Positions 50,499 through 61,850 of a DNA stretch of 64,000 nt are shown here, piece by piece. Within the stretch, counting starts at the first letter, position 1; every line of letters begins with the position of its first letter. This DNA comes from Populus alba (taxonomy: Eukaryota; Streptophyta; Magnoliopsida; Malpighiales; Salicaceae), in contig NC_133293.1 of the NCBI RefSeq assembly GCF_005239225.2, positions 12,802,333 to 12,866,332 of the forward strand, in the 5' to 3' direction. Below the pieces are notes generated by a model that worked only from the letters and a program-made list of their open reading frames with translations, made no database searches and was not told the origin of the DNA. The translations under genes were made by a program, and so were the position numbers.

Positions 50499-51489
50499 TA
50501 GGGGTGTTCAAAAAAACCGACCAACCGATTAAACCGAAAAAACCGAGAAAAAATTAACCGAAAAAACCGAACCGATAAAAAAACCGAATAAACCGATTAA
50601 AAAATACAAAAAAATCACTCGGTCCGGTTTAATTTCGGTTTAAAACAGCTTAAACCGATTAAACGAATCAAACCGGACCGGTTTAAAAAAAGGTATAAAA
50701 ACTACTATTTCTAACCCTAAATCACTTTTCTTATTTCCAGCCGCCACCCCCCTTCCCCTCTCCCTTTCCAGCCTTCCCTTCCCCTTCCCCCTTCCCATCC
50801 TTTCCCTTCACCCTTCTCAGCCGCCCCACCCTCTTCCCCTTCCCCTACCCTTTCCCCCTTCCCAGCCTTCCCCTTCCCCTTTTCCCCTTTCCCCTTCTCA
50901 TCTTCATAACCTTTTCCAAGACTTGAAAAGGGCTGCCTTCGACAATCCAATCACAAGGAAGGAGAGATTCACTAGATGGGATAGAATGTAGTGATGAAGC
51001 AAGTTCCTCTGTAGCTATTCCTTCTTCCTTTTCTAAAGTGACAGAATAGCCAAATGAATTGGCCTCCCCTCCTAGTTTTTGGGCTTTCTCCTTCCCCTTC
51101 CCTCAAAAGCAAGTGAACAATGGTTATCCAAGCTCTCTCTGCAGATTGTAAGCCAGAGACAAGGAGAGCTTCTAGGAGTTATTTTATTGTGTTAAAATTA
51201 TGTAGTTTGATTATTAATATCAAATATTTCTTAACATCATCTGAAAAGGGAAGGGGAAGGAGAAAGCGGAAAGGGAAGGGGAAGTGAGTGAACCGGTTAT
51301 CACTGTTACCATAAAATAGTCCGGTTTTTCTGGTTTTTTGGCTAAAAAACCGACCCGAACCGAACAAAACCGGTTCGATTTGAACCGGTTCTCGGTTCGG
51401 TTCGGGTTGTATTAATAAAAAATATTATTTTTCGGTTTGGTTGTATTTTTGAGTTAAAACCGAACCGAACCGGACCGTAAACACCCCTA
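50499..51489. mobile_element. Non-autonomous hAT-type element nested in copia gag
   Basis: 991 bp, flanked by the exact 8-bp duplication TTTCCAGT (50491-50498 and 51490-51497), the hAT hallmark. Termini TAGGGGTGTT and AACACCCCTA are perfect 10-bp inverted repeats. Both subterminal regions are packed with AACCG/CGGTT motifs (for example near 50515-50680 and 51340-51470), as expected for transposase binding. The interior is C/T-rich at 50736-50905 and purine-rich at 51239-51288. There is no transposase frame, so it needs a helper. The minus-strand Gly/Lys/Glu frame at 50717-50950 is low complexity. Confidence 0.93.
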
Positions 51490-51497
51490 TTTCCAGT

Positions 51498-53236
51498 ATG
51501 AATGTCCCACAGTAAACAAGGAGGCAAATTATGCAGAACTAAACAATGAAGAAGAAATACTATTGATGTCTCATGTGGAACTATATGACAGCAATCGAGA
51601 GGATTCATGGTTTCTTGACTCTGGCTGCTCAAATCATATGTGTGGAGATAAGAATATGTTCTATGAGTTGAATGAAGAATTTAGACAACTGGTAAAGCTT
51701 GGGAATAACACACGGATGACAGTTCTTGGTAAAGGAAAAGTCAAATTGCTCTTGAATGGCTTGCAGCACACGGTCACTGATGTCTTCTATGTACCTGAAC
51801 TAAAGAATAACCTCCTCAGCATAGGCCAGCTACAAGAAAAGGGTATGGCAATTCTTATCAAATCAGGAACATGCAAAGTCTATCATCCTATGAGGGGTCT
51901 GATCATTCAAACCAGGATGACAATCAACAGGATGTTTGTGCTAATAGCAAAGGCTCAAGTTAAAGATACCTCATGTTTCCATACACATGCACAAGATCTG
52001 TCTCATCTATGGCACTGCAGATATGGTCACCTCAGCCATAAAGGATTAAGAACCCTGTAATACAAGAAGATGGTGAGAGGATTACCACAACTTCCTGCAT
52101 CAACCACAAAATGCACTGCCTGCATTACGGGCAAGCAGCATAGAGAACCTTTTCCTAAAAGAAGTCAATGGCGTGCATCACAAAGGTTACAACTTATTCA
52201 TGCAGACTTATGTGGTCCAATCACACCAACCTCAAACAGTAAGAAAAGGTATTTCTTATGCCTCATTGATGACTATAGCAGAAAGGCCTGGGTCTATTTT
52301 TTGGCAGAGAAATCAGAAGCTCTCCAACATTTCCAGTATTTTAAGAAGCTTGTGGAAAAAGAAACTGGACAATACATCAAGAGCTTAAGAACAGATAGGG
52401 GTGGTGAATTCAACTCACTGGAATTCAATGAGTTCTGTTTGCAACATGGCATCAAGAGATAGCTAACTACAACCTACACTCCTCAGCAGAATGGAGTGGC
52501 AGAGAGGAAGAATAGGACAATGATGAACTTGGTAAGATCCATGCTGACAGAAAAGAAGATTCCCAAGAGCTTCTGGGCTGAGGCAGTAAACTGGATCATA
52601 TATGTCTTGAACAGATGTCCTACTAATGCTGTAAAATACATGACTCCAGAAGAAGTATGGACTGGAATCAAGCCTTCAGTTGAACACTTTAGAGTGTTTG
52701 GATGTGTAGCTCATGTGCACATACCAAATGCAAGACGAACTAAATTGGAAGACAAGAGTGTGTGCTGCATATTGCTGGGAGTAAGTGAAGAATCAAAGGG
52801 GTACAAATTGTATGATCCTGCAACAAAGAGAATTGTAACTAGCAGGGACATCATTTTTGAAGAAGAAAAACATTGGGACTGGGATATCAGTCACAAGGAG
52901 GAGTTACAAATGGATTTAGAATGGGGAGGAGAAGGTGCAACTGATGGAGAAAATGCAAACATCAGTAGAAATGCAGAGGCAATTGAGAATAATACTACAG
53001 ACTCAGGAGCAGAGTCAGTTTTGAATGGCATTGAAGGATCAAGCAATGCTCATATCAACACCATATATGAAGAAGGTGTCAATTTGAACACAAGGAGGGA
53101 GACAATCATGCCCAGCTGGATGAGAGACTATGTCTCTGGTGAAGGACTATCAGAAGAAGAAACATAATTGAACATGGCAATTGTGACTTCTGATGACCCC
53201 GTGAGCTATGAAGAGGTAGTGAAAAGCTACAAGTAG
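51498..53236 (+). pseudogene. pol: copia protease and integrase region with four stop codons
   Basis: Continues gag in the same frame after the nested element. Shows the aspartic protease site DSGCSNHM (near 51617), the gag-pre-integrase HLWHCRYGHLS with the downstream CTACITGK cysteines (HHCC zinc finger) and the integrase catalytic Asp of IHADLCG, Asp of RTDRGGEF and Glu of NGVAERKN. In-frame stops lie at 52058 (TAA), 52460 (TAG), 53165 (TAA) and 53234 (TAG). The second separates the second catalytic Asp from the catalytic Glu. There are no frameshifts. Confidence 0.92.
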
Positions 53237-53245
53237 AGGGAGGCC

Positions 53246-54736
53246 ATGGATGCTGAAATAGAGTCAATTCAGAAGAATGAGACATGGAGTCTAATGGAAT
53301 TACCAGCTGGAACCAAGAAGATTGGTGTGAAATGGATATACAAGACCAAGTTAAATGAAACTGGCAAAGTGGATAAGTTCAAAGCCAGGCTAGTGGCTAA
53401 GGGTTATGCTCAACAACATGGTGTGGAATATACTGAAGTATTTGCTCCGGTGGAAAGGATGGATACTGTTCGGATGATCATTGCTCTAGCTGCTAAGAAA
53501 GGGTGGCCTATCTATCAATTAGATGTTAAGTCAGCCTTCCTGCATGGGGAATTAAGTGAGGAGTTGTTTGTGGAACAACCAAGAGGGTATGAGCAGAAAG
53601 GCAATGAGCACAAAGTTTACAAATTACACAAAGCACTATATGGATTAAAACAAGCCCCTCGAGCTTGGTTTAGCCGCATTGAAGCTTACTTCACTCATGA
53701 AGGATTCCAAAAGTGCATCAGTGAACAGACTTTGTTTGTTAAACTAACCAGTGGAGGCAAAATCCTTATCGTGAGCATTTATGTAGATGACTTGATCTTC
53801 ACTGGAGATAATGAGGAGATGATGCTGGAATTCAAACAGTCGATGATGAAGGTTTTTGATATGATTGATCTAGGAAGAACGAGATTCTTCCTAGGTATAG
53901 AAGTACTGCAACATTCCAATGGAATCTTTATCTGTCAACGAAAATACATATTGGAAGTTCTGAAACGCTTTGGAATGGAAGAAAGCAATGCAATAATGAA
54001 TCCCATAGTGCCTGGGTGCAAAACTGATACAGTTGGAGAAGGAAACAGAATCGATGATACTTACTATAAACAAATAGTAGGAAGTCTTATGTACATCACT
54101 ACTACAAGACCAGACATCATGTTTGGGGCGAGTTTTATAAGCAGGTTTATGGCTAATCCAACAGAAGGGCATCTACAAGTTGCAAAAAGGATATTGAGAT
54201 ACTTGAAGGGCACTATTAACTATGGTATATACTATAAGAAGAATGAGGACAAGCAGCTGATTGCATACACTGACAGTGACTATGCAGGAGACATTACAGA
54301 CAGGAAGAGCACATCCGGCTATGTCTTCATGCTGAGTGGAGGAGCAGTTTCATGGGCATCAAAGAAGCAGCCTATAGTTACTCTGTCAACGACTGAAGCA
54401 GAATTCGTGGTAGCAGCAGCTTGTGCTTGCCAGGCAGTATGGATGAGAAGAATTCTAGAGAAACTGAATCATGAACAAAGAGGCTGCACCATCCTAATGT
54501 GTGATAATAGCTCAACCATCAAGCTCTCACGAAATCCCATTATGCATGGACGCAACAAGCATATTGATGTGAGGTTCCATTTCCTACGTGAGTTAACACG
54601 AGACAAGATCATAGAATTGATGCACTGTGGCTCACATGATCAAGTAGCTAATCTTCTAACAAAACCAGTTAAGCTGCAGACATTTGAGAATCTTCGAGGA
54701 CAAATGGGAGTCTTTGTGATACCTGATGTAAACTAA
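53246..54736 (+). pseudogene. pol: copia reverse transcriptase and RNase H, open
   Basis: 496 open codons from the Met at 53246, which follows the last stop. Shows the reverse transcriptase core with the catalytic YVDDL near 53780, the DVKSAFLHGEL and KALYGLKQAPRAW motifs, and RNase H (TDSDYAG, then STTEAEF). Ends shortly before the polypurine tract. By itself it lacks its normal upstream polyprotein, so it is a remnant and not an independent gene. Confidence 0.93.
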
Positions 54737-54755
54737 TTGTTACACAGATTAGTTT

Positions 54756-54766
54756 AAAGGAGAGAA
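54756..54766 (+). other. Polypurine tract
   Basis: AAAGGAGAGAA sits directly before the 3' LTR and is the expected primer for plus-strand synthesis. Confidence 0.85.
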
Positions 54767-54983
54767 TGTTGAGAAAGGTCAGTTAGATAAATCTGTTAGA
54801 ACAGTTAGTCAGTTAAGTCAATTAATTGGTTAGCATCAGTTCAGCAACAGAATCCTTTGATCTCGGGGCAGCAGTTACTCTGCATGTACTCTGCATTGCA
54901 AATGCTATATAAAGCCACATTGTTGTTCATTTTAATAAGACAGTTGAGGATTAAGCAAGAATTCTTTCATATCTTTCTTATCA
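54767..54983 (+). repeat. 3' LTR of the copia element
   Basis: 217 bp, same TG and CA ends as the 5' LTR, seven substitutions by eye and no indels. Followed by TTATA (54984-54988). Confidence 0.95.
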
Positions 54984-55145
54984 TTATAACCTAAGAAAAA
55001 AAAAAAAGATAAATTAAGACAGAAGGTAATTTACCAAAGGGCTTCTCTATTATTGCTGGAGTTGCGTGCCCTCTATTTTCTTGGTTCATGCTAAGCATAA
55101 TTTGGCAGTCCCTTTATTTATCATGGATATTATTTAGAGAGAATA

Positions 55146-55870
55146 CACTACCAGAAAATCAATAAATACAAACGGAAATACCGAGGGAATATTTCCGTCG
55201 GTAAATTTCCGAGGGATTTTACCGACGGAAAAGATTCCCTCGGTATATACCGAGGGAATTACCGTGGGAAAAAAAAATAGAGCAAAGCAAAAAAAAAAAA
55301 GATGACATGTCGTTTTTTACCGACGGAATTACAGATGGAAAAATTCCGTCGGTAATTCCGTCGATAAATCCGTTGGTAAACTGTGAACACTGTTCATCAT
55401 GTCAATTACAAAGGGAATTACCGACGGAATTTTTCCGTCGGTATTTTACAGAGAGCTCTAGAACTGTTTATCTTCCAATTGCACTGTTAATTGTTTTACT
55501 TTATGGACAAAATCACCGACGGATTGAAAATTCATTGGCGTGTTTTGGCGGTTTTTTGAAAAAATTCAATTGATTTAAAATTTTCATTTAAATATTACAG
55601 ACGGAATCACCGACGGATTGAAAAATCATCGGTAATTTTTGGCGGTTTCTGAAAACTTTTTACGAAATTGAAAATTTAAATTAAATATTACTGACGGAAT
55701 AATTAAAAAATATTAATATTCAATTATCCGTCGGTAAATCCGTCGGTAACGCGCCCCAATAAAAAACCTGAATCCGCTTATTTCACAAGAGACAGACTCA
55801 TTTCTTCTTCTTCTTCTTCTTCTTCTTCTACTACTACTACTTCTATTTCTTCTTCTTCTTCTTCTACTAC

Positions 55871-55902
<32 letters not shown>

Positions 55903-56739
55903 CTTCACTATATGTAAAAACATCAATATCTATTTCTTTCTCTTCTTTTCTCTCCTCATCTCCTTCTCTTTTCCTCCATGCTCGGGTATGTCTTCTTCTT
56001 CCTTCTTCTTCTTTCTTCTTTTATCCTCTTAGTTTTCTTTAATTAATATGCTTCATGGATTTTTTTTTCCTTAGCTTCACTTGCAAGTATATTAAGGTAA
56101 GATCTTTCTTTTTTCTTATTTTTTCATGATTTTTCACTATATTTGTTTTTTATTTAATTTTAATTGATTTTGTTCTTAATAATTGTATAAATGTTGTTGT
56201 GAGTTTTTTTTTTTTTTTTTCATATGAGATCAATTTTTAGTTGATTTATTTATAGGATTTTTAAATTTTTAGCAATTGCAACTTCATTTTTTTCATATGA
56301 ATTTTTGAGTTGAATTAATTTTTTTGTTTTATTTATTTGTTACAAATTTGTTTGAGTTGATTTTCTTATTCTTTTTTCCAAGCATTTTGAGTATATATTA
56401 TACAATTGTTGATTTATGTTAATTTAATTATTTTATAATTTTATAAAATGAATTTTTTTTTAAATGTTTTTAAATAATTACCGACGGAAATTTCCGTCGG
56501 TAAATCCGTTGGTAAATCCATCGGTAATAAAAAAATTTTATCAACGCGTCTGTTCCGCCAGTAAATCCGTCGGTAATATTATTACCGACGGAATTACCGA
56601 CGGATAAAAAATTACCGACGAGAGATTCACCGACGAAAATTATCCGTCGGTGATTTAGTCGGTAAATTAATTACCGATGGAATATGTGTCTTACGCTGAC
56701 GGAAAAATTCCATCGGTAAAACTGTTAAATCTTGTAGTG
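55146..56739. mobile_element. Non-autonomous CACTA (En/Spm-type) element
   Basis: 1594 bp, starting CACTACCAGAAAATC and ending TTAAATCTTGTAGTG, so both ends carry CACTA, with a 3-bp duplication ATA on each side. Both subterminal regions (55173-55470 and 56475-56720) carry many direct and inverted copies of TTACCGACGGAA and related motifs, typical of CACTA transposase-binding arrays. The middle is a (TTC)n microsatellite (about 55802-55906) and T-rich sequence. No transposase is encoded; an 88-codon frame at 55307 is built from the subterminal repeats. Confidence 0.93.
55802..55906 (+). repeat. (TTC)n / (TAC)n microsatellite inside the CACTA element
   Basis: About 100 bases of TTC repeats with interruptions by TAC triplets, inside the CACTA element. 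Confidence 0.85.
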
Positions 56740-58106
56740 ATATTTCCACTTCACAAGCCTGCTTGCCTTCAAATTTGAAACTAGCTAGCAATTAAAAAAA
56801 TAAATGAAACTAGTAAGTTGAGTGGCTTCTTTAGTGAAGGGAGACCTAAACCTGCGGTGCTAGCTATTAATTTAAAGGCCAAATTAATTGATGGAGGCGT
56901 GAAAAGTCATAAACAAGACGTAGACGAAGTGTGTTTCCAACTGAATTATTCAAAGGGTAAGAAATATAGTTAATGGTCCTTGATAAGTTTAACGCCATCT
57001 TTCTTCTCTTGAAAAAAAAAGAAAAGAAGAAGGTAGGAAGGTATATTACATTCATATCATATCTCCAAATAAACAAATTATATAAAAATTTCATAAATAT
57101 TCGTTAATTATTAAGTTCATTTTCTTCAAGTTTGATCCATAGCTTAATCTGCCCATTTCAATTATTTAAAATTGCTCTTGTATTAATTATAATTTGTTCA
57201 CTGACATTTTGTGTTTTTAATAAATAAACACAAAATGTTGATGAATACGAACGGTATCTAGTTTGATCAAAGTTTAGAAGGATTTCTAATTGGTTTAAGA
57301 GAGAAGTAAAGGTTTAGATTTTAGGATAAATTAAGATGATCGTGTCTTGCACTTCAATAAAGAAGACTGATCATGTGATTAACACATAAAATAATTAAGG
57401 CCCAGGTGATGATTGTCTTTGTTGATCATGTGCTAATCAAGTAATAACATGTATCTGGATACAATTTGCATCTTATGTCGCGAAGATTGTACGTTTGTTT
57501 AAATGATATATATATAGTAATTGGATAGCAATTAACTATCAGTTTTTTTTTAAAAATTCAATTTTACAAATATAGGGTTTTATTTAACGAAATAATAACA
57601 CAAAATCCGTTTGAACAATTGCTTTTATAATTGAAAAAAAAAGGGAGCAAAACGATAAGATAAGTCCCAATATTATTTGCATTTCAAAAGTATTTTTTAA
57701 AAATTTTAAATTTTTTTTTATTTTTTTATTTCAAATTAATATTTTTTATATTTTTTAAATTATTTTAATGTGATGATGTTAAAAGATAAAAAAAATATGT
57801 TATTTTAATATATTTTCAAATAAAAAATATTTTATAAAATAATTGTAACTACACTCCCAAACATGTCTTTATACCCAATTAATTTATTTAATTGTAAATC
57901 ATTTTCCCGAAATAAAAGTGATAGCTCTATTATAATTGAAAATATATATATGAGAACCACCACCGATAAATTAAATGGGTAAAAGAGCACAGGTGTCCAC
58001 ATCTCTGCAAGTTGAAGCTACATGATTCCCTTACCAGCCGTAAATTCATCAGAGCTCCACATCTTCATATACCAATAGTTTCGAGGAGGAAGTACTTCAC
58101 CTTGAC
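56740..58106. other. Gene-free stretch
   Basis: AT-rich intergenic DNA with one MITE-like copy at about 57680-57866 (core TTTTAATGTGATGATGTTAA, right edge CTACACTCCCAAACATG). No gene recognised. The last 100 bases probably hold the promoter and short leader of the next gene. Confidence 0.4.
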
Positions 58107-58738
58107 ATGGCTTCCTCTCACCCACCTACTAGTTGCTCGAGTCCTCCCTTTCGCAGGCACAAGGAACTGATCACTTCCAAGCATCCCCGAGTAATTAGAT
58201 GCCAAAGCTTTCGAGAAGATGGTATATATTTACCTCCTTTTGTCCTTCTAAATTGGGATAGTTTAGACAAAATGAATACCTATCCTCCTAATTAAGAGAC
58301 CTCTCCCCTATCTGTGTGTTACACACACACACACCCACACACACAAGAATGACTATTGCCTCTTTCTTATGATCAGTGATGCTAAATACTTTAGCTTTAC
58401 CAAAGAATTTATATTGGGTGCTAGCTTTTGTATGAAATCCTCATGCAGTTTTGAAACCGGGGTTGGCAGGAACATCTGCAAATATCGTGGATGCAAATCT
58501 GGGTATTCTGAGAGGCAGAATAGCAGAAGTAAAGATGAAGGAGAAGATGGACGCATGGTGCAGACTCAAAAATGGCTGGAATTATCAGTCTGGTTATGAT
58601 CACAAATACAAGAGAGATGCTGTGTTATCCGAGTCTTTAGAAATTATGGGGTTTGCGAGCGGTGCACTTGGGTTCGTCTTTCTTTCCGGTTCTCTTTGCA
58701 TCTGGCTTGTTTCTCTTCTAGTTCATTTGACTCGATGA
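58107..58738 (+). CDS. Small two-exon protein with C-terminal membrane segment, function unknown
   Basis: Exon 1 is 58107-58221 and exon 2 is 58449-58738; GT-AG intron, in phase, 134 residues. The N-terminus is Ser/Pro-rich and basic. The middle has a conserved-looking stretch KPGLAGTSANIVDANLG (41-57) followed by charged helix residues, then a hydrophobic segment near 105-131 (FASGALGFVFLSGSLCIWLV) ending in a short basic tail. It looks like a tail-anchored or single-pass membrane protein. I recall similar uncharacterised plant proteins but cannot name a family. The intron holds a (CA)n run at 58321-58344. The open second exon joining exactly in phase supports a real gene. Confidence 0.7.
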
Positions 58739-58772
58739 AAGGGAGTGAAGAACTCTTGTAAGTCTATTTTTA

Positions 58773-58818
<46 letters not shown>

Positions 58819-60860
58819 GGATGCAGCTTTTGTTTAGATCTGTTCAGCTCCAGAAGGCAAGACTTTGCTCCATCGAAATATGTATCTTTTTTCTATCCTT
58901 AGGAGGACAAGAAAGGGGGGGAAAAGAGAAACAGATTAAAGAAAAAGCACCAGAGATTTATTATTAGTGATATTCGACGCAAGTTCATAAAAAGAATATA
59001 ATATGTGAGGCAAGAGATGCCCATCCTTGAATGTATAACAATGTTCTCCTTTTTCTAAAATTAGGGCTTAATTAGGGCATAAATGAGCTCATTCGTACTA
59101 TGATGAGTTGTTGAATTAATCGTTTCTTTATTAATTTAATAGTTGATATATTGAGTCGATCTCTTCATGCCAATACTTTATATAATGCTAACCCTCCCAT
59201 CTGTCTGATTTTTTCAATTTTGGATACTGATTTTTCACAAGGCAACAAATAAATTAGGTTTTTTTTTTTTAAAAAATAAAGATTTTGGAAATACTTTTGC
59301 TATTTTATATATAATTGGAAATACTTTCTTTTCCTATCTTTAAATACACAAAATAACTAATTAATTATCTACTAGTATTAGACAATAAAAGAGCAATCTC
59401 AAGAGATTCATCTAAATATATATGGTTAAAGAGGTTTAAATCTACATTTTTTAAGGTTTTTAGGGTTAGAATAATTAAAATAAGAAAAGTACTGAACTAA
59501 CTAGCAATTAACTTTTTGCATATTATAATATTAAACCCAAAAATAATAAAACTACATCAAAATTTATCAAATTATTAGAATGGGGCAAAAGTTTTATAAA
59601 AAGAAAACTTCTTAAACAACTCCTAAACTATATATTATATTCTTAGCACTTTTATTTCTCCCTGACAAAACTCTAAAATCACTTAAAAAGAAGCCCAAAA
59701 ACCTATAATATTAAAATCCAAAAATAATAAAACTACATCAAAATTTATCAAATTATTAGATTGGGGAAATTTTTGCATATTGTCTTAAACTAATTTTTGC
59801 TCATTTGAAAAAACAATAACAGCAAAATTTGTATTTTTCCTTTTGATAAATCATGTTAATTTATATAAAAAAACTATTAAAATAAAGGTTCATAAAATTT
59901 TTATTCATTTAATTTCTACACTGGTTATAACTTCTACTCACACCACATATAATTTAAAATAATCTAGAATAACTCTTTTAAATGATTCATTCTAATGCTA
60001 TAATATAGTACTAAAAGTAAGATCTTAAATAAAACTTTTGCTCACAAAATGTACTTTACATATTTATTCAGCAATATTAGAATAAACAATTAGGGAAAAG
60101 AACAGTTATCTGGTTGGAAGTGTGTAGAAATGTAACTGGCCGTAACTATCAACTGACACATCTCACGTTAGGAGCAGTCAAGATATTCAATCAGTGACAT
60201 AAAGCCTCTAAAACCGTGTCTGCGAGTGTAATTAAGATTATTTTTTAAAATATTTTTTATTTAAAAAAATATGTTAATAATATTATTTTATATTTTTAAA
60301 ATTAGTATATTAAAATAATTTAAAAACATTAAAAACATATTATTTTAAAATAAAAAAAATTCAAATATTTTAAAAAACATTTTTGGAACACAATGCCGAA
60401 CACTCGGTTAAGAGTGTTCGTCCCAGCGGGAAATGAGAAAGATGGTGTCTTTATCCAGAGATTTTCGACAGAGAATATATATATTTAGCTCTTAAAAGGC
60501 CAGAATCTGATTCTACTCGAGACTTAAAGTTGAGAGGAGGAGATATAAGGGTGTGAACTGTGAATTGTTCTTCGCATCATTATAAATGGGCATTAAGTCA
60601 TTTATTTTGCAAAGAGAGAAAAAAAGCAGAAGGCTTTAAAGTTGTTCAGTAATCTTCTAAGCACCCCAAATTCCTAAAAGTAACTTCAAATCGATTCTGC
60701 AGTAAAATCTTCAAATACCCAAATCTTTACAGATAAAGTCAAATCAAACCAATTAACTTCGTATCCATGCAAAGTAAATCTTTAAATCTCCATAAATCAA
60801 GCCATGTCTCCTCCTATGGAAGACCGCTTCTTTCTCTTCAGACGATTTACAAATCAGATC
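58739..60860. other. Gene-free stretch with local repeats
   Basis: Contains (TA)n at about 58775-58814, a direct duplication of about 65 bases (59524-59591 and 59704-59772, shared core AAACTACATCAAAATTTATC) and a MITE-like copy at about 60211-60408 with imperfect ends (GTGTCTGCGAGTGTAAT and ATGCCGAACACTC). No coding gene recognised. Confidence 0.45.
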
Positions 60861-60968
60861 AAGTCAAGTCAAGTGATATTTCTTCAGACGATCAAGCATC
60901 AAGCCTATGGAAGACCGCTTCTTTCTCTTCAAATCCAAATTCCGTATCAAATCACTCCAGAGTCTCTT
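60861..60968 (+). repeat. 108-bp segment, first copy of a distant direct duplication
   Basis: Recurs at 63075-63182 with two mismatches by eye. Just upstream, near 60817-60845, a shorter part (GGAAGACCGCTTCTTTCTCT) also appears, so this area holds a small local repeat. An open frame of 79 codons crosses it without recognisable motifs. Confidence 0.9.
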
Positions 60969-61850
60969 TAATATCTTTGGATCTTGCCGATAATCAGATG
61001 ACCTAAACCAGATTATTGCGCGTGTAAATGTAACATGGTTCTGATTTATGAAGTCATTCGGAGCATTTTGAGATGTCCTCTCATGCAATTTCTACTCTTC
61101 AAAGTTTCTGTTTTCTTTGCCATTGAGAACCCAGAATATGATGAAGGGATATCTTGGTTTTGAGTTCTTGGTTCAAATCAAAGGGCCGGTGGTCACTTGG
61201 GTGTTCCGGCAAAGTTGTAGGTGGTTATTTACTGATTAGATAAGGCCAGTTGCTATTCGAGTCGAGAGGATGCGCAGTGTTGTGGCCTATCTGCAGCTCC
61301 GATAAATTCAAGGATAAGTTTGGTATTAATATTTGCTCGCTCCAATTGACGAAGCGATGAAAGATTACAAGGGGAATGTAACAGACTGCTTTGATCTACA
61401 TTATTTATATCCAGGCACTCATAATATTGATATTAACAACCACATATTAAAATTGATGCAATTTTTTTTTATTTCCTTTTCTTTAGGTTACATAAAACAT
61501 ATAAATTTAATGGGATACTCAATTAATAAATTAATAAATTAATAAATGAAGTAACGGTTGGTGGGTACTCCTAAAGTAGCAGAGACATTTCTAAAAAGAT
61601 AGGTAGACTAACTCACACCCCTTGACATGAAATAGCTATTTTATGCCGAGAGTACAATATTAAAAATGAATATAAATATAAAATTAATTGAATAAAAAAA
61701 AAAAAACACGTAAGATTATATTTATTAAAAATATTATTCAAAAATAAATATTTTTTATTTACACTTCTACGCAAGAAATTAAAAAAAAAAACGCCCATGG
61801 CTTATAACATCGAAAACTGAACTTGGGTACCCCACGTACACTCCTTAAAG

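Larger units (their letters stand above)
49349..54983 (+). mobile_element. Ty1/copia LTR retrotransposon, complete but inactivated
   Basis: Two 217-bp LTRs (49349-49565 and 54767-54983) run TG to CA and are flanked by the 5-bp duplication TTATA. By eye the LTRs differ at seven sites (about 97% identical). A primer-binding site for initiator Met tRNA follows the 5' LTR and a polypurine tract precedes the 3' LTR. The internal part encodes, in one frame, gag with a zinc knuckle, protease, integrase, reverse transcriptase and RNase H, the copia order. Four in-frame stops and a nested 991-bp hAT-type element break it. After discounting the nested element and one duplication copy (999 bp, divisible by three), no frameshift remains. 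Confidence 0.95.

Noticed and set aside
50717..50950. Gly/Lys/Glu-rich minus-strand frame
   Set aside because: Translation of the pyrimidine tract inside the hAT-type element; low complexity.
55307..55573. 88-codon frame in the CACTA element
   Set aside because: Built from subterminal TTACCGACGG repeats; no transposase motif.
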